Of a DNA stretch of 64,000 nt, positions 23,431 to 36,015 are shown piece by piece. The translations under genes and the position numbers were made by a program. The DNA is from Odontesthes bonariensis (lineage: Eukaryota > Chordata > Actinopteri > Atheriniformes > Atherinopsidae), in contig NC_134509.1 of assembly GCF_027942865.1 (NCBI RefSeq), positions 18,340,697 to 18,404,696 on the forward strand, written 5' to 3'. Position 1 is the stretch's first letter, and each line of letters starts with the position of its first letter. The notes under the pieces were generated by a model, which saw nothing but the letters and a program-made list of their open reading frames with translations, made no database searches and was not told the origin of the DNA.

Positions 23431-26400
23431 ATGGAAGCAGCTGGAAAAGAAACTGAGGATACAGAGGAGCTCCTGGTCAGTGAAGAAGAGGAAATGTTAT
23501 GCTCTGTTCGTCAAAGGAGGCCTACAGAAAAAATGCAAGCTTATCAGGAGGAGGAAGCCCATAAAAAGGAAAAACGACTTCTCAAAGTTTATGATCAATG
23601 GAAAAAACAAGTACGTACAACACGAGAACAATTAAAGGGAGACCTAACAAACAGTCAAATCGCTTCACTTATGGACATCTTAGAGAAAGAAAGAGATAGT
23701 GTCATAAAGTTATATGCAGAAATTAGAGAAAACTCCACTCCCTCTAATGACACAAGGCGACTCATAGATGCATGTGAAGCAGTCTCCAAAGATATTATCA
23801 AGGTTGCACATGAAAGACTCTCAGGCATAGACGAATATGACAGCGGCAAAGTGAAGACACGCCTACGTGAGCTTCTTGACCCAGACTATGCTCAATCCAT
23901 TTACAGTTCTTCAGTCACACACTCAAGTAAACACTCATCTGCTAGTAAGTCAAACTCGGGAAGGTCAGTAGTAGCAGTAAAGAGAGCAGAGGCTGCAGCA
24001 GAACTAGCTGCCAAGGAAGCGGAGTATGAAGTGTTAATAGAAGAAGAAAAACAAAAGGAAAGGATTCAACTTTTGGAAGAAAGGCAGAGAAGGGAGCTTG
24101 AATCTCAAAAACGTGAGTTGGGGAGATTAAAGGCTGAAAGGGAGTTAAAGGCCGCACGAGCTAGGCTAATAACTTATGATCAAGAGATAAAGAGTGAGAG
24201 CAGTGTTCATGTTGACTGTAGCAGAGCAGCTCAGAGGACCCCCACAATTTCTTCTCCCATTCAAGTCCCTAATAATAATGTTGTGTCCACCTCACCTCCA
24301 CAAGCAGACGTTCTTTACTTAGCCCAAGCATTACAGGACAGTGTTGCCATGAACCGACTACCAATGCCAGAACCCTCCATATTCACAGGTGACCCAATAC
24401 AGTTCATTGAGTGGAAATCTTCATTCGTTGCACTCATCGATACAAAAAATATTTCACCTGCGGACAAGCTGCACTACTTAAGGAAATATGTAGGAGGTTC
24501 AGCTCGAACAACACTTGATGGCATCTTCTACAGAAATGACAGTGATGCATACCAGGATGCATGGAAACGCCTCAACGAAAGGTACGGACATCCATTTGTT
24601 GCACAGAAGGCATTCAGAGAAAGGCTGGCAAAATGGCCGAAGATACAAACAAATGACTCTATAGGATTTAGAGCATTCGCTGATTTCATTCAAACATGTT
24701 ATGAAGCTATGCCCCACATAGATGGTTTAAACATTCTCAATGATTGTGAGGAGAACCAAAAACTTGTTCAGAAATTACCAAACTGGGCAGCTGCAAGGTG
24801 GAATCGTCAAGCTACTCATTACATGAAAGAAAGCGGGAAGTTCCCAAGCTTAAGGCACTTTGCTGAGTTCATGTCTTCTGAAGCAGAGATAGTGTGCAAT
24901 CCTATCACATCATTTCATGCTCTTCACTTTACAGACTTCACAAAAATCACTAGTAAAGGTTGCCAAAAGGAAAAAGGGCCCACCTCCAGTGTTCTCCACA
25001 CACAGGTGGTGACAGAGACTGAAAACGCAAAGCAAAGGTCCAACGTTAAACTACCCTGCATGCTCTGTCAAGACAACGGACACAAACTTTACAGCTGCCC
25101 CCAGTTCAAAGGCAAATCACTTGAGGAACGAAGGAAATACATAAAGGATAAAAGGCTCTGTTACGGCTGTCTCAAACCCGGCCACAGCGCAAAGGACTGT
25201 CGCTACAGACTTGTATGCGAAATGTGTAAGAAAAAACACCCCACCTGTTTGCACGACTTCAACTATGATAACAACAAATCAGCAACAAACCCAATTCAGA
25301 CCAACACAGAACAGGCTGCAACTACCCTGTCTCTAAATACAGAAACCAACGAACAATGTGCAAACACTTCCATGATCGTACCAGTGTGGGTTTCTTCAGA
25401 ACAACAACCAGGTAAAGAAAGGCTTGTTTATGCACTCTTAGACACCCAAAGTGACACTGTCTTCATTGACCAAGATGTGTCTAACAACATTAAGGCTAAG
25501 TCTACCCCAATAAGGTTAAAGCTCACTACAATGCTAGGTAAGGATGCTGTTGTGCCATGTGAACGTGTCTCAGGTCTCAAGGTGAGAGGCTACAACTCCA
25601 CGGAAATGATTGAACTCCCTCCTGCTTACACCAAAGACTGTATACCAGTTAACCGCTCTCACATTCCTTCCTGTGAAACGGCAAGGCAATGGAATCATCT
25701 CAGAGCAATTGTGAATGAGATTCCTCCACAGCTAGAATGTGAAGTTGGGCTTTTAATTGGCTACAATTGCTCCAAGGCATTAGCTCCAAGGCAGGTAATC
25801 TTAGGAGGAGATAACGAACCCTACGCGGTCCGCACCGCATTGGGCTGGAGTATTGTAGGCCCTACATCATCTCACAATGACTCTCTTAGCATGTCTGTGT
25901 GTCACAGAGTCACAGTCAAAGAGCTCCCCTTAATGACTCCAGCTGATGCACTCAAGGTTCTCGAGTCTGACTTTAAGGATGACACCAAGGATAACAGATC
26001 AGTGTCTCAAGACGACATTCTCTTTCTGAACACATTAAAGGAAGGCATTTACAAAAACAATGAAGGACATTATGAAATGCCACTTCCATTTAAGGAGCGA
26101 CCTCTCTTACCAGATAATAAGCAAATGGCCACTGTGCGACTTCAAAGCCTCAAAAACAAACTGTTGAAAGACCAAGGCTACAAGAAGCAATATGTAAAGT
26201 TTATGAGTGAAATCATAGAAAAGGGTGATGCAGAGGAAGTGCACAGTGAAGCAAAGGAAGGAGAACGGTGGTATATTCCCCACCACGGGATATATCATCC
26301 CCAAAAACCAGACAAACTCAGAGTAGTCTTTGACGCCTCAGCAAAATACAAAGGTAACAGTCTCAATGATTATTTGCTGTCAGGCCCAGATCTGCTGAAC

Positions 26401-28814
26401 AGTCTAAATGGTGTTCTCATCCGATTCAGACGTCATCAAGTTGCATTGTTATGCGACGTTGAAAAAATGTTCCACCAATTTCATGTATACGAAGCAGATA
26501 GAGACTATTTAAGATTTTTATGGTGGAAAAATGGCAACCTGGACGCTGAGCCCCAAGAATTTAGAATGAAGGTGCACCTTTTTGGCGCCACGTCCTCACC
26601 AGGGTGTGCCAATTATGGACTAAAACATCTTGCGAAAGAAAATGAGACACAGTTTCCTCTTGCATCTCAGTTCATAATGAAGGATTTCTATGTGGACGAT
26701 GGTGTAACAAGTACTGCAAGCATCATGGAAGCTATTCAGCTCGCTCAGGAGGCTCAGACACTCTGTGCATCAGGTGGCCTCAGACTACACAAGTTTGTCA
26801 GTAATGACAAAACAGTGATAGAAAGCATTCCAGCATCTGAACGTGCCTCTCCACAGCAAGCATGTGACTTAGCATTTAATGACTCTAAACTTGAAAGAGC
26901 TCTTGGGATTCACTGGCACATAGAATCAGACACACTCAGATTTCGCTTTCACCCCGATGACCAACCTGCTACAAGACGTGGCATCCTCTCTATTGTTGCA
27001 TCTCTTTACGATCCATTGGGATTCATTTCCCCCTTTGTACTCACAGGCAAAAGAGTGCTTCAAGAGGCATGCAAACAAGGCACTGGTTGGGATGATCCCC
27101 TTCCCAGTGAACTATGGCCAGTGTGGGATAACTGGAAAGATGACTTGAAGAACTTGGAGAAAATCACAATACCACGCTGTTATGTTACCAAAGATTTTGG
27201 CCAAATTGTAAAAACAGAGTTGCATCATTTTTCCGATGCAAGTTCCTATGGTTATGGTCAGTGTTCATATTTAAGACACATAAACAAAGATGATAAAGTG
27301 CATTGTGCTTTGGTTACAGCAAAGACCAGAGTTGCTCCCATTAAAGTAATAACCATACCAAGACTCGAACTGACAGCTGCCGTTGTCTCCATTACTGCAA
27401 GCAACATGTTAAAGGATGAGCTTGAATTGACACAGATTGACGAGTATTTCTGGACAGACTCTAAAGTAGTTTTAGGTTACATCAATAACGAAGCACGCCG
27501 TTTTCACACATTTGTCTCCAATAGAGTGCAAAAGATAAGGCTCAATAGCGCCCCCCAGCAGTGGAGATATGTTTCGTCTGAGCAAAATCCTGCGGATATT
27601 GCCTCCAGAGGTTCAAATGCGAGTGACCTCATTTCATCAGATTGGTTTAATGGGCCACAGTTTCTGTGGAACAAGGCAATCCCTCCAGCTGCAGAGATTG
27701 ACATGAACGTGTCACTCGGTGATCCAGAGGTAAAAAGGGCACACGTACTGACCACTCTCAAAGCAGAGAAGAAGAGTTTGTCAGATAAGTTGACAAAGTT
27801 TTCCTCGTGGTACAAAGTCACTCAAGCCATAGCTCGACTCATTCGCTGTGCCAAGAGAGATAAAACAGCAGGCCATAGTACAGTACAGGAAAGACAACAC
27901 GCACAATGTGTTATTCTAAGGGACGTACAAGCAAGGGAATATGCAGAGGAAATAAAGATGCTAAAACACGGAAAGGCACTTCCTCGCAAAAGCACACTGT
28001 TTGAAATGGATACTTTCCTTGACAATGATGGACTCCTTAAGGTGGGAGGAAGACTCAAAAATGCTTCATTCTCCTCCACAATGAAACATCCAGTAATAGT
28101 TCCGAAGGGTCAACATGTCACTCAGCTAATAATAGCTCATTTCCACAGTAAAGTGCAACACCAAGGGAAGGGACTGACAATCAATGAGATCAGGTCAAAT
28201 GGAATTTGGATTCCAGGCATCAACAAGGCCGTGGCAAATTTTATACACCAATGTGTAAAGTGTCGCAAACTCAGAAGAGGTACGGAAGAACAGAAAATGT
28301 CTGATCTCCCAACACAGCGCTTAGATCCATCTCCACCATTTGCCTTTTGTGGAATGGACTGTTTTGGACCATTTCTAACCAAGCAAGCTCGCAAAGTGCA
28401 CAAGCGTTATGGACTTCTTTTTACCTGCCTTTGTTGCAGAGCAGTGCACATAGAAATGTTAGATGACATGACTACAGATGCCTTTATAAATGGACTCCGC
28501 TGTTTCATAGCCATAAGAGGAACAGTCAGTGAGATAAGGTGTGATCAAGGAAGCAACTTCGTCGGAGCTAAAAACGAACTGAAGGAAGCTCTAAAGCAAG
28601 TGGACCCTAACCGAATTACCACATTTCTTGCCGAGAAACAGTGTGACTTCAAAATGCACACTCCTCATTCAAGCCATACAGGAGGGGTATGGGAAAGACA
28701 AATCAGGACAGTTCGAAACATTCTGTGTTCAACTGCTTCACTTTCGTCAGGTAGACTGGATGATGCATCATTAAGAACATTCTTTTATGAGGCAATGGCC
28801 ATTACGAACAGCAG
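23431..28814 (+). CDS. BEL/Pao gag-pol polyprotein, N-terminal ~98% of pol up to the insertion
   Basis: One open frame from ATG 23431. Order by residue: coiled-coil rich gag (about 1-270); the gag region FTGDPIQFIEWKSSF (about 315); zinc knuckles CMLCQDNGHKLYSC (about 544) and CYGCLKPGHSAKDC (about 576); aspartic protease LLDTQSDT (about 669, DTQ in place of DTG); reverse transcriptase with MKDFYVDDG (about 1087); RNase H (HFSDASSYGYG, FWTDSKVVLGYI); integrase zinc-binding HxxxH...CVKCRKLRR and catalytic GMDCFGPF (about 1641), CDQGSNF (about 1704) and GVWERQ (about 1752). After about 28814 the frame runs into the inserted element and stops at 28908. All enzymes are readable; only the C-terminal integrase tail is cut off. 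Confidence 0.95.
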
Positions 28815-30776
28815 TATGGAAGCAAATCGTAATCAAAATTCAAATTCAAATGCATTATCAGAAATGCTTTTTCATTTTAAGAATGTGGCTGCATTATTTG
28901 ACTCATAAATATAATTACTAATCAAACATCCTATTTGCATTTCAATTTTCTTCTTCAAGACTGCTCATTCTTTCACTTAATTCAAATGAAAAGGACAAAG
29001 ACATTTGGAATTTAATTTTCAAAATATGCCTCAGCAAATAGATACCAAAATTCAATTTGAAATGTAAAAGTTGAAAATTCAAATGCATTATCAGAAATGC
29101 TTTTGCATTTTAAGAATGTGGCTGCATTATTTGACTCATAAATAAAATTACTAATCAATCATCCTATTGCATTTCAATTTTCTTCTTCAAGACTGCACAT
29201 TCTATGCCATAATCAAAAAGAAAACTAAGCGGACATTGCTTTTTCGTTTTAGTGGTCTGCATGCAAAATACTGCCCACAATTCGATAATGAAAAAGCAAT
29301 CTGAGCGGCGCAGGAGAGTGACGTCACGCCTGCTGACCGTGCTACCCATCATGTAGGCTACGGTAGGGGGCGGTGTGCATATTTGCTGTACAGTTTAGCT
29401 GCCCAGGTGGAGTCAAACAATATATCCATTCTGATGCCGGTGACCGGGTTGAACGGGTCACAGAGAGCTTGGCTGCATACTCTGCCGTCACAGATTCAGA
29501 GGTTAGTGCAGCAAGGGCTAGCGCGTCGCGGCTACGACCGGCCATGACTTTCGGGCCGCGGCCATCGCTGAGGGAGCAGCCATTAATGAGGCTGAGACAG
29601 ACTTTGCGAACAGGAGTCGGGGGATTACCTTTCACAGGTAGGATTCAACATTACTATTGGTTGCATTTTGTCAATAGAATATTATTGTACTGTATTTGTG
29701 TCTGCCGGCGAAATCGTAGCCAGCAAACGTTAAACTAGGATATGTTTATAGCAGGTGTTATGCCGAGAAGTGCTCCCCCTGCTGGTCGTACTTTAAGGAG
29801 AGTCTGTGATGGAATGATACGATAAAACTACATCATAATTTGTTTACCTAATTGAATTAACGGATGCAAATCTCAATAAGTCCAAATTTGTATATACAAT
29901 TAAAATAACCAAATTTCATAGTTTCAGGTTCATTTTTATATAATTTCATCTGGGCTATAATGAGTTGAGATTGTTAATAGAAAATGTATCCAACAGTCTT
30001 TCGTGTTGACTCCAAAAGTATTAGTCACGGCCCTTACTTTTGAATATATGTCCAATAATATAAAAATAGTTAGGAATAGGAATACTCTAAACTCTACAAT
30101 TGTCAGATTATCATAATTGTACACGTATTATTAATTTACATGAAGAGATGTGAAAAAAGATGCACGAATGAAACACCATTGTCAGCTCAATATTATTTTT
30201 TTTGGATAAATGTAATAATCCACACCTGAAACGGTTTACGCGCGCTCCGTGAATGGGAATGCACTTCTCGGCAGAACACCTCTGTTCACACGGCTATTAG
30301 GCCAACGGAAACTTCATAAATCATATATTCCATAACACAGGCTTAGATTACAACTAACACAAGAATGCTACTTTTGAAATAATGCAAATATTACTGTTAT
30401 AACATTGACCATCACATTTTACTCAGGTTTATTAATGACGTTTATTATGCCTGTATTATTCACATGTAATTCTTTCATCCTAACAAAAGTATTTACCTCA
30501 TGTCTCATACCCACCCCTCAGATTGTCCGACCGAGAGTTGGTGTTATTCCCTCCATCTTCGGCTTACAGGTTCACCTAATAAGAGTAGGTGTATCATCAT
30601 AAGGCTATTAGCATTCATAAATTGAAATATTATCAATAACAGGGCGGGGTGAAATACTTATCCCTGTGTGTGTGTATTTTTATATATTTTAATATTATGC
30701 TTCTTCATTTTAGCCAGAAAAGGGCAGGACTACATGTTCTTCCAGAAAAGCTGAAGAGAGCCTGTCTGTGACCACT
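28814..30776. repeat. Left inverted arm of fold-back element
   Basis: Reverse complement of 32736-34700. It includes an internal direct repeat (about 28835-28975 and 29070-29200) and a GC-rich block at about 29300-29640 with a tgacgtca CRE-type palindrome (29319-29326) that looks promoter-like. Short ORFs occur as mirrored pairs in both arms and are not supported as genes. Confidence 0.9.
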
Positions 30777-32735
30777 GACAGCAAGGGCTCGCACATTTTC
30801 TGGTGGGGAGGGGGGGGGGGCGGGGGGGACTCACACTAGGGCCAAAACACCAACTACAGGTACCGTACATTAACAGCAGAATGACAGTGTGTGATAGACT
30901 GGTCAGTAGGCTATATTTATAAGACACCGATGTTCGTTGTCAGCTGCCGCTGTTTTGGCAGCTCGAGCCTTGTCGTAATTTTGTAATTTGGAACGGATGG
31001 AATGAGAATCCAGCTTTGTACATATGTATGTGTATATATATATTTCTAGTGTAAGGTAGAGGATGTTTGTTTTGTATGTGTATTTATTTGACGATTGCCT
31101 ATGGTGCCCTACGAATGAATGAGTACGTATGTATACACACTGCTTGAAGATCATTCAAGCTGTTGACCTAACGAATTTTCCAATCACGTACTACAAGCTT
31201 TGTATCATTGAAGAGGAATAAAGACACTATACAGCTGTTATGATTTTTATGTAACATCTTTATCAAATCTGTAATAAAGTATTTCACAAGGCCAAAACAA
31301 TGTAAGAAAATATCTTTGATTTTTGCTTTTTTGGCTTCACAGCATAACTTTGTTATGACCATAGCATCAAGGTTCAAGGTACAATGTTTTTTAAATTGCC
31401 AATTGTGCATGAACCGCAGTCAAGACACATGCACTACTTGTTCAGGGATCTCTCTGAGTTAGTCTAGAAATATAGAAATACTATAATAAAATATGAAGAA
31501 TATAAAAAACACTGTACAAGAAGGTAGTTGTATATACACAAGTTTAAATATTTTGAATGGTATCAACCTAAAGCAAAACAAAATGAGCTAAGAGCCCTTG
31601 TTATAAATAGGCTTTATTCTTAGACTTTATGTATTCATATTCTGTAGTTCTCTAGATAATCTATGTTCCTAGTTTGTACGTTACACTCTGCTCATACAAC
31701 GCAAATGTATGTCCAACACTTTAAGATGACGTAGCGGGATAAAATAACTGGGTCAGATAAAGCGTCTCTTAGGACAGATAGGTCTGGTGCAGTAGATGCA
31801 CGCCTGAAACAACACGCACACACACACATCGCTTATCACATCCAAAGAACATGACGAAGACGGTGGATGGCCTGCTCACAGCATGAGTAAATATTCAATA
31901 ATGCGCCGTCAAATGTAGGTACAACCTCTGAGATAAGGGTGAACATAAATATGAAATGTTTCCAGATCTCTGGACTTGGTCGGACGGATTTCATGCGAGA
32001 ACTCTGTCTCTCCAAGTCCAGCGCTGATACTTGACCTGTGACCTCCAATAAATACTTTGTTTAACTTAAGACTGCTCCAACTGGTTCTTAGGCTTCCAAT
32101 ATAAAGAATAGGGTCTAACACCCTGAAAGAGGAGTGTTTTGCAGAGCTTGTTTTTGTCTCATGCTCCCTTTTATGCAGGTCAAGAGAGGTCAGTTTGCCA
32201 ATGTGGTGGGGCCTTATTTTCAGAAACACAGACACAAACAATGACAACAAGTTGGAATAATGGTTGTTGATGCCAAACTTTGTCTCCTCAATGTGTTCCC
32301 CAAGCTGAAGAACATCCTCCGTTCTCCTCCCGGATGATGTACGTGACTGTCGTCGTCTTTACAGCTTTGCTGAAGCTTGGCGAATCACCCACTCTGCAGC
32401 TCTCAGCACCTTCACTGTGCCACATGATGGAATCACTAGTACACCGTTGTTTTTCAGGGCTAGAAAGTGGTAGCTATCATGAAATGATGAAGGTACAGCA
32501 TCTCTGACCAAGCTTGCATGGCACACACCACAGGACAGCTTTTGCAGAATCTGGAGGACTACAAACCCTGCGATGTAGTACAAAGCATTGTCCACAACAT
32601 CCACCAGTATAAATATTGAGAAGTAGCTATTTAACATATTTAGAACGGTAATTTTGATATGATGTTTAAAAAAGAAATACTCAAATCATTAGGCTGAGTT
32701 AGTGAGTTTGAGGTTGAAGCTTCTGGGTCATCCTG
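30777..32735. other. Unique core of the fold-back element
   Basis: Includes a G-rich run (about 30800-30830), AT-rich sequence, a segment (about 31600-32118) also found inverted at 49072-49568, and the transposase remnant described separately. No complete gene. Confidence 0.6.
31990..32637 (-). pseudogene. P/THAP-type transposase C-terminal remnant
   Basis: The minus frame 32637-32359 reads VDVVDNALYYIAGFVVLQI, then LSCGVCHASLV and NGVLVIPSCGTVKVLRAAEW. This is the pattern (YIAGfvv, CxxC, GgLi-Ps) seen near the C-terminus of P-element/THAP9-like transposases in animals. A second frame (32250 downward) holds FLKIRPHHIGKLTSLDLH, which fits the final basic segment of the same proteins. The frame change and missing THAP and RNase-H-like domains make it non-functional. 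Confidence 0.6.
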
Positions 32736-34700
32736 AGTGGTCACAGACAGGCTCTCTTCAGCTTTTCTGGAAGAACATGTAGTCCTGCCCTTTTCTGGCT
32801 AAAAGGAAGAAGCATTATATTAAAATATATAAAAATACACACACACACAGGGATAAGTATTTCACCCTGCCCTGTTATTGATAATATTTCAATTTATGAA
32901 TGCTAATAGCCTTATGATGATACACCTACTCTTATTAGGTGAACCTGTAAGCCGAAGATGGAGGGAATAACACCAACTCTCGGTCGGACAATCTGAGGGG
33001 TGGGTATGAGACATGAGGTAAATACTTTTGTTAGGATGAAAGAATTACATGTGAATAATACAGGCATAATAAACGTCATTAATAAACCTGAGTAAAATGT
33101 GATGGTCAATGTTATAACAGTAATATTTGCATTATTTCAAAAGTAGCATTCTTGTGTTAGTTGTAATCTAAGCCTGTGTTATGGAATATATGATTTATGA
33201 AGTTTCCGTTGGCCTAATAGCCGTGTGAACAGAGGTGTTCTGCCGAGAAGTGCATTCCCATTCACGGAGCGCGCGTAAATCGTTTCAGGTGTGGATTATT
33301 ACATTGATCCAAAAAAAATAATATTGAGCTGACAATGGTGTTTCATTCGTGCATCTTTTTTCACATCTCTTCATGTAAATTAATAATACGTGTACAATTA
33401 TGATAATCTGACAATTGTAGAGTTTAGAGTATTCCTATTCCTAACTATTTTTATGTTATTGGACATATATTCAAAAGTAAGGGCCGTGACTAATACTTTT
33501 GGAGTCAACACGAAAGACTGTTGGATACATTTTCTATTAACAATCTCAACTCATTATAGCCCAGATGAAATGATATAAAAATGAACCTGAAACTATGAAA
33601 TTTGGTTATTTTAATTGTATATACAAATTTGGACTTATTGAGATTTGCATCCGTTAATTCAATTAGGTAAACAAATTATGATGTAGTTTTATCATATCAT
33701 TCCATCACAGACTCTCCTTAAAGTACGACCAGCAGGGGGAGCACTTCTCGGCATAACACCGGCTATAAACATATCCTAGTTTAACGTTTGCTGGCTACGA
33801 TTTCGCCGGCAGACACAAATACAGTACAATAATATTCTATTGACAAAATGCAACCAATAGTAATGTTGAATCCTACCTGTGAAAGGTAATCCCCCGACTC
33901 CTGTTCGCAAAGTCTGTCTCAGCCTCATTAATGGCTGCTCCCTCAGCGATGGCCGCGGCCCGAAAGTCATGGCCGGTCGTAGCCGCGACGCGCTAGCCCT
34001 TGCTGCACTAACCTCTGAATCTGTGACGGCAGAGTATGCAGCCAAGCTCTCTGTGACCCGTTCAACCCGGTCACCGGCATCAGAATGGATATATTGTTTG
34101 ACTCCACCTGGGCAGCTAAACTGTACAGCAAATATGCACACCGCCCCCTACCGTAGCCTACATGATGGGTAGCACGGTCAGCAGGCGTGACGTCACTCTC
34201 CTGCGCCGCTCAGATTGCTTTTTCATTATCGAATTGTGGGCAGTATTTTGCATGCAGACCACTAAAACGAAAAAGCAATGTCCGCTTAGTTTTCTTTTTG
34301 ATTATGGCATAGAATGTGCAGTCTTGAAGAAGAAAATTGAAATGCAATAGGATGATTGATTAGTAATTTTATTTATGAGTCAAATAATGCAGCCACATTC
34401 TTAAAATGCAAAAGCATTTCTGATAATGCATTTGAATTTTCAACTTTTACATTTCAAATTGAATTTTGGTATCTATTTGCTGAGGCATATTTTGAAAATT
34501 AAATTTCAAATGTCTTTGTCCTTTTCATTTGAATTAAGTGAAAGAATGAGCAGTCTTGAAGAAGAAAATTGAAATGCAAATAGGATGTTTGATTAGTAAT
34601 TATATTTATGAGTCAAATAATGCAGCCACATTCTTAAAATGAAAAAGCATTTCTGATAATGCATTTGAATTTGAATTTTGATTACGATTTGCTTCCATAC
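32736..34700. repeat. Right inverted arm of fold-back element
   Basis: Mirror of 28814-30776, with only small substitutions and indels, for example near 33300 and 33450. The high match suggests the arms are young or kept alike by gene conversion. Confidence 0.9.
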
Positions 34701-35171
34701 AGCAGACCTCTTACAGTGGACAGCTTAAGTGACCCAACCAGCCCAGAGCCGTTGACTCCAAATCACCTGCTCACCATGAAATCTAAGGCAGCCCTGCCAC
34801 CTCCAGGTAAATTCATCAAAGAGGACATTTATGCACGGAAAAGGTGGCGGCAGGTGCAGTACCTAGCAGAACAGTTTTGGTCACGTTGGAAAAGGGAATA
34901 TTTGTCCAACATCGCAACAAGGCAGAAATGGCATACTCCAAGGAGAAACTTGAAAGTTGGAGATGTTGTCATGGAAAAGATGGATGACTTACCTCGCAAT
35001 GAATGGAGATTAGCACGTGTAATGGACACAGTGACTGACAAAGACGGACTCGTAAGGAAAGTAAAGCTTCGCTTTGGAGAAAAGAAGATGGAGAAAGGAA
35101 AATGTCCTAGCAAACCTTCTATAGTAGAACGTCCAGTGCAGAAACTGGTTCTGCTTTTTGAGACTGTTTAA
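34701..35171 (+). pseudogene. BEL/Pao integrase C-terminal fragment
   Basis: Continues the BEL pol frame past the inserted element: the split codons resume with RPLTVDSLSDPTSPEPLTPN and end with a DUF5641-like region containing FWSRWKREYL, WHTPRRNLKVGDVV and LPRNEWRLARV, then a stop at 35171. It lines up exactly with the point where the left part ends (ITNS), which confirms a clean insertion without loss. The upstream part of the local ORF is inverted-repeat sequence, not BEL. Confidence 0.9.
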
Positions 35172-35309
35172 CTATATTTTACAGTTAATGTTCATCCTTT
35201 CTTGTGGACTGAGTTTTCACAGACTTTAAGGGTTGTAGGTCCTTTCTTCATTAGGAAATTATTATCGCTCCCTTTGTTTGCTAGTTAAGCTCTAATAATT
35301 TGGTGGGAG

Positions 35310-35965
35310 TGTAAAGGACTACTAATATGTTCTGTATTATAAATTTATTCATATGTGTTTGTCCTTCTGCTGCAGCTGTTGCGCAGCCAATGCTTTTATT
35401 TTGAAAAGCTTAGAACAGGAAGGTGTCGTAAATCGATTGTCGCAAACTGCGGTAGTAGCGCGAACTCCGGGGAAAAGAGAGGCGATGTGCTCCACAGTTG
35501 AACGGAACATATTACTACAGTATTATTGTGGATTGAAAAGGTCCTTTAGCACCTGGTTGATGGAGGAACAAGGTTGGTAGTAGTGTTTTATTGTATAAAT
35601 GTATATTTAATTATATTTCACGGAGCATACAGGTTGCTATCAAGCTTAGCAGTAATGTTTTTCCCAGTAGAGGGCACTCGTGTTTTATGTGTCAGTCATG
35701 TTTATCATATATAGGTTTATAAGTTTCAATGTTATATGCTATGTAAGGTCACAGGTTTTATCTTTGTGTATTTTGTTTTATTTCACAGTACAGTAAAATA
35801 TTGAAGACAATATTAACGAATAAAGGTAACATACTGTCAGAGTTACTAATAATGTATTTATTCTGTATGTTTCTAGCTCTTACGGTGTGTTCACATGCAA
35901 GGCTGTTCAATAAAGGATTGTGAACCATCAGTTTGAGAGACCATCTTTCCAACCGGGACGCTACA
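35310..35965 (+). repeat. BEL 3' LTR
   Basis: Same 656-bp sequence as 22631-23286, preceded by the purine-rich tract ggtgggag and followed by TSD gccta (35966-35970). Confidence 0.92.
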
Positions 35966-36015
35966 GCCTAAAGAGACAGACAGAGGAGGTTCCTTTGACG
36001 TGAACCTAAACAGAG

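Larger units (their letters stand above)
28814..34700. mobile_element. Fold-back DNA element with ~1.96-kb inverted arms
   Basis: Ends GTATGGAAGCAAATCG and its reverse complement. The arms 28814-30776 and 32736-34700 are almost perfect inverted copies; the central ~1.96 kb is unique. It sits inside BEL pol with TSD agca (28810-28813 and 34701-34704), or cagcag if the tip is read as TATGG. The centre carries a minus-strand fragment resembling the C-terminus of P/THAP-type transposases. The element is inferred to be a non-autonomous long-arm DNA transposon; its superfamily is provisional. Confidence 0.85.
22631..35965 (+). mobile_element. BEL/Pao LTR retrotransposon, interrupted
   Basis: Two direct 656-bp LTRs (22631-23286 and 35310-35965), both TG...CA, with 5-bp TSD gccta at 22626-22630 and 35966-35970. 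The internal frame encodes gag, protease, reverse transcriptase, RNase H and integrase in BEL order. A purine-rich ggtgggag precedes the right LTR. The pol frame is broken at 28814 by a 5.9-kb inverted-arm element; without it the BEL is about 7.4 kb. The LTRs show no difference by eye, so the insertion is recent. Confidence 0.95.
22614..36015 (+). other. 5' UTR exon of the SAM-HECT gene, split by the BEL insertion
   Basis: After an acceptor-like tract ending ctttcag (22613), the sequence gatacctgaagggccta (22614-22630) continues beyond the retrotransposon at 35971 with aagagacagacagaggagg and ends at 36015 before gtaagt. The gccta is duplicated as the BEL TSD. Rejoined length is about 62 nt without an ATG, so a non-coding leader exon is inferred. 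Splicing across a 13-kb insertion is doubtful, so this copy of the gene may be silenced. Confidence 0.5.

Noticed and set aside
29164-30602. Mirrored ORF pairs in the inverted arms (for example 29342-29635 and 33879-34172)
   Set aside because: They are duplicated only because the arms are inverted copies. No domain is seen and they lie in a GC-rich or AT-rich non-coding context.
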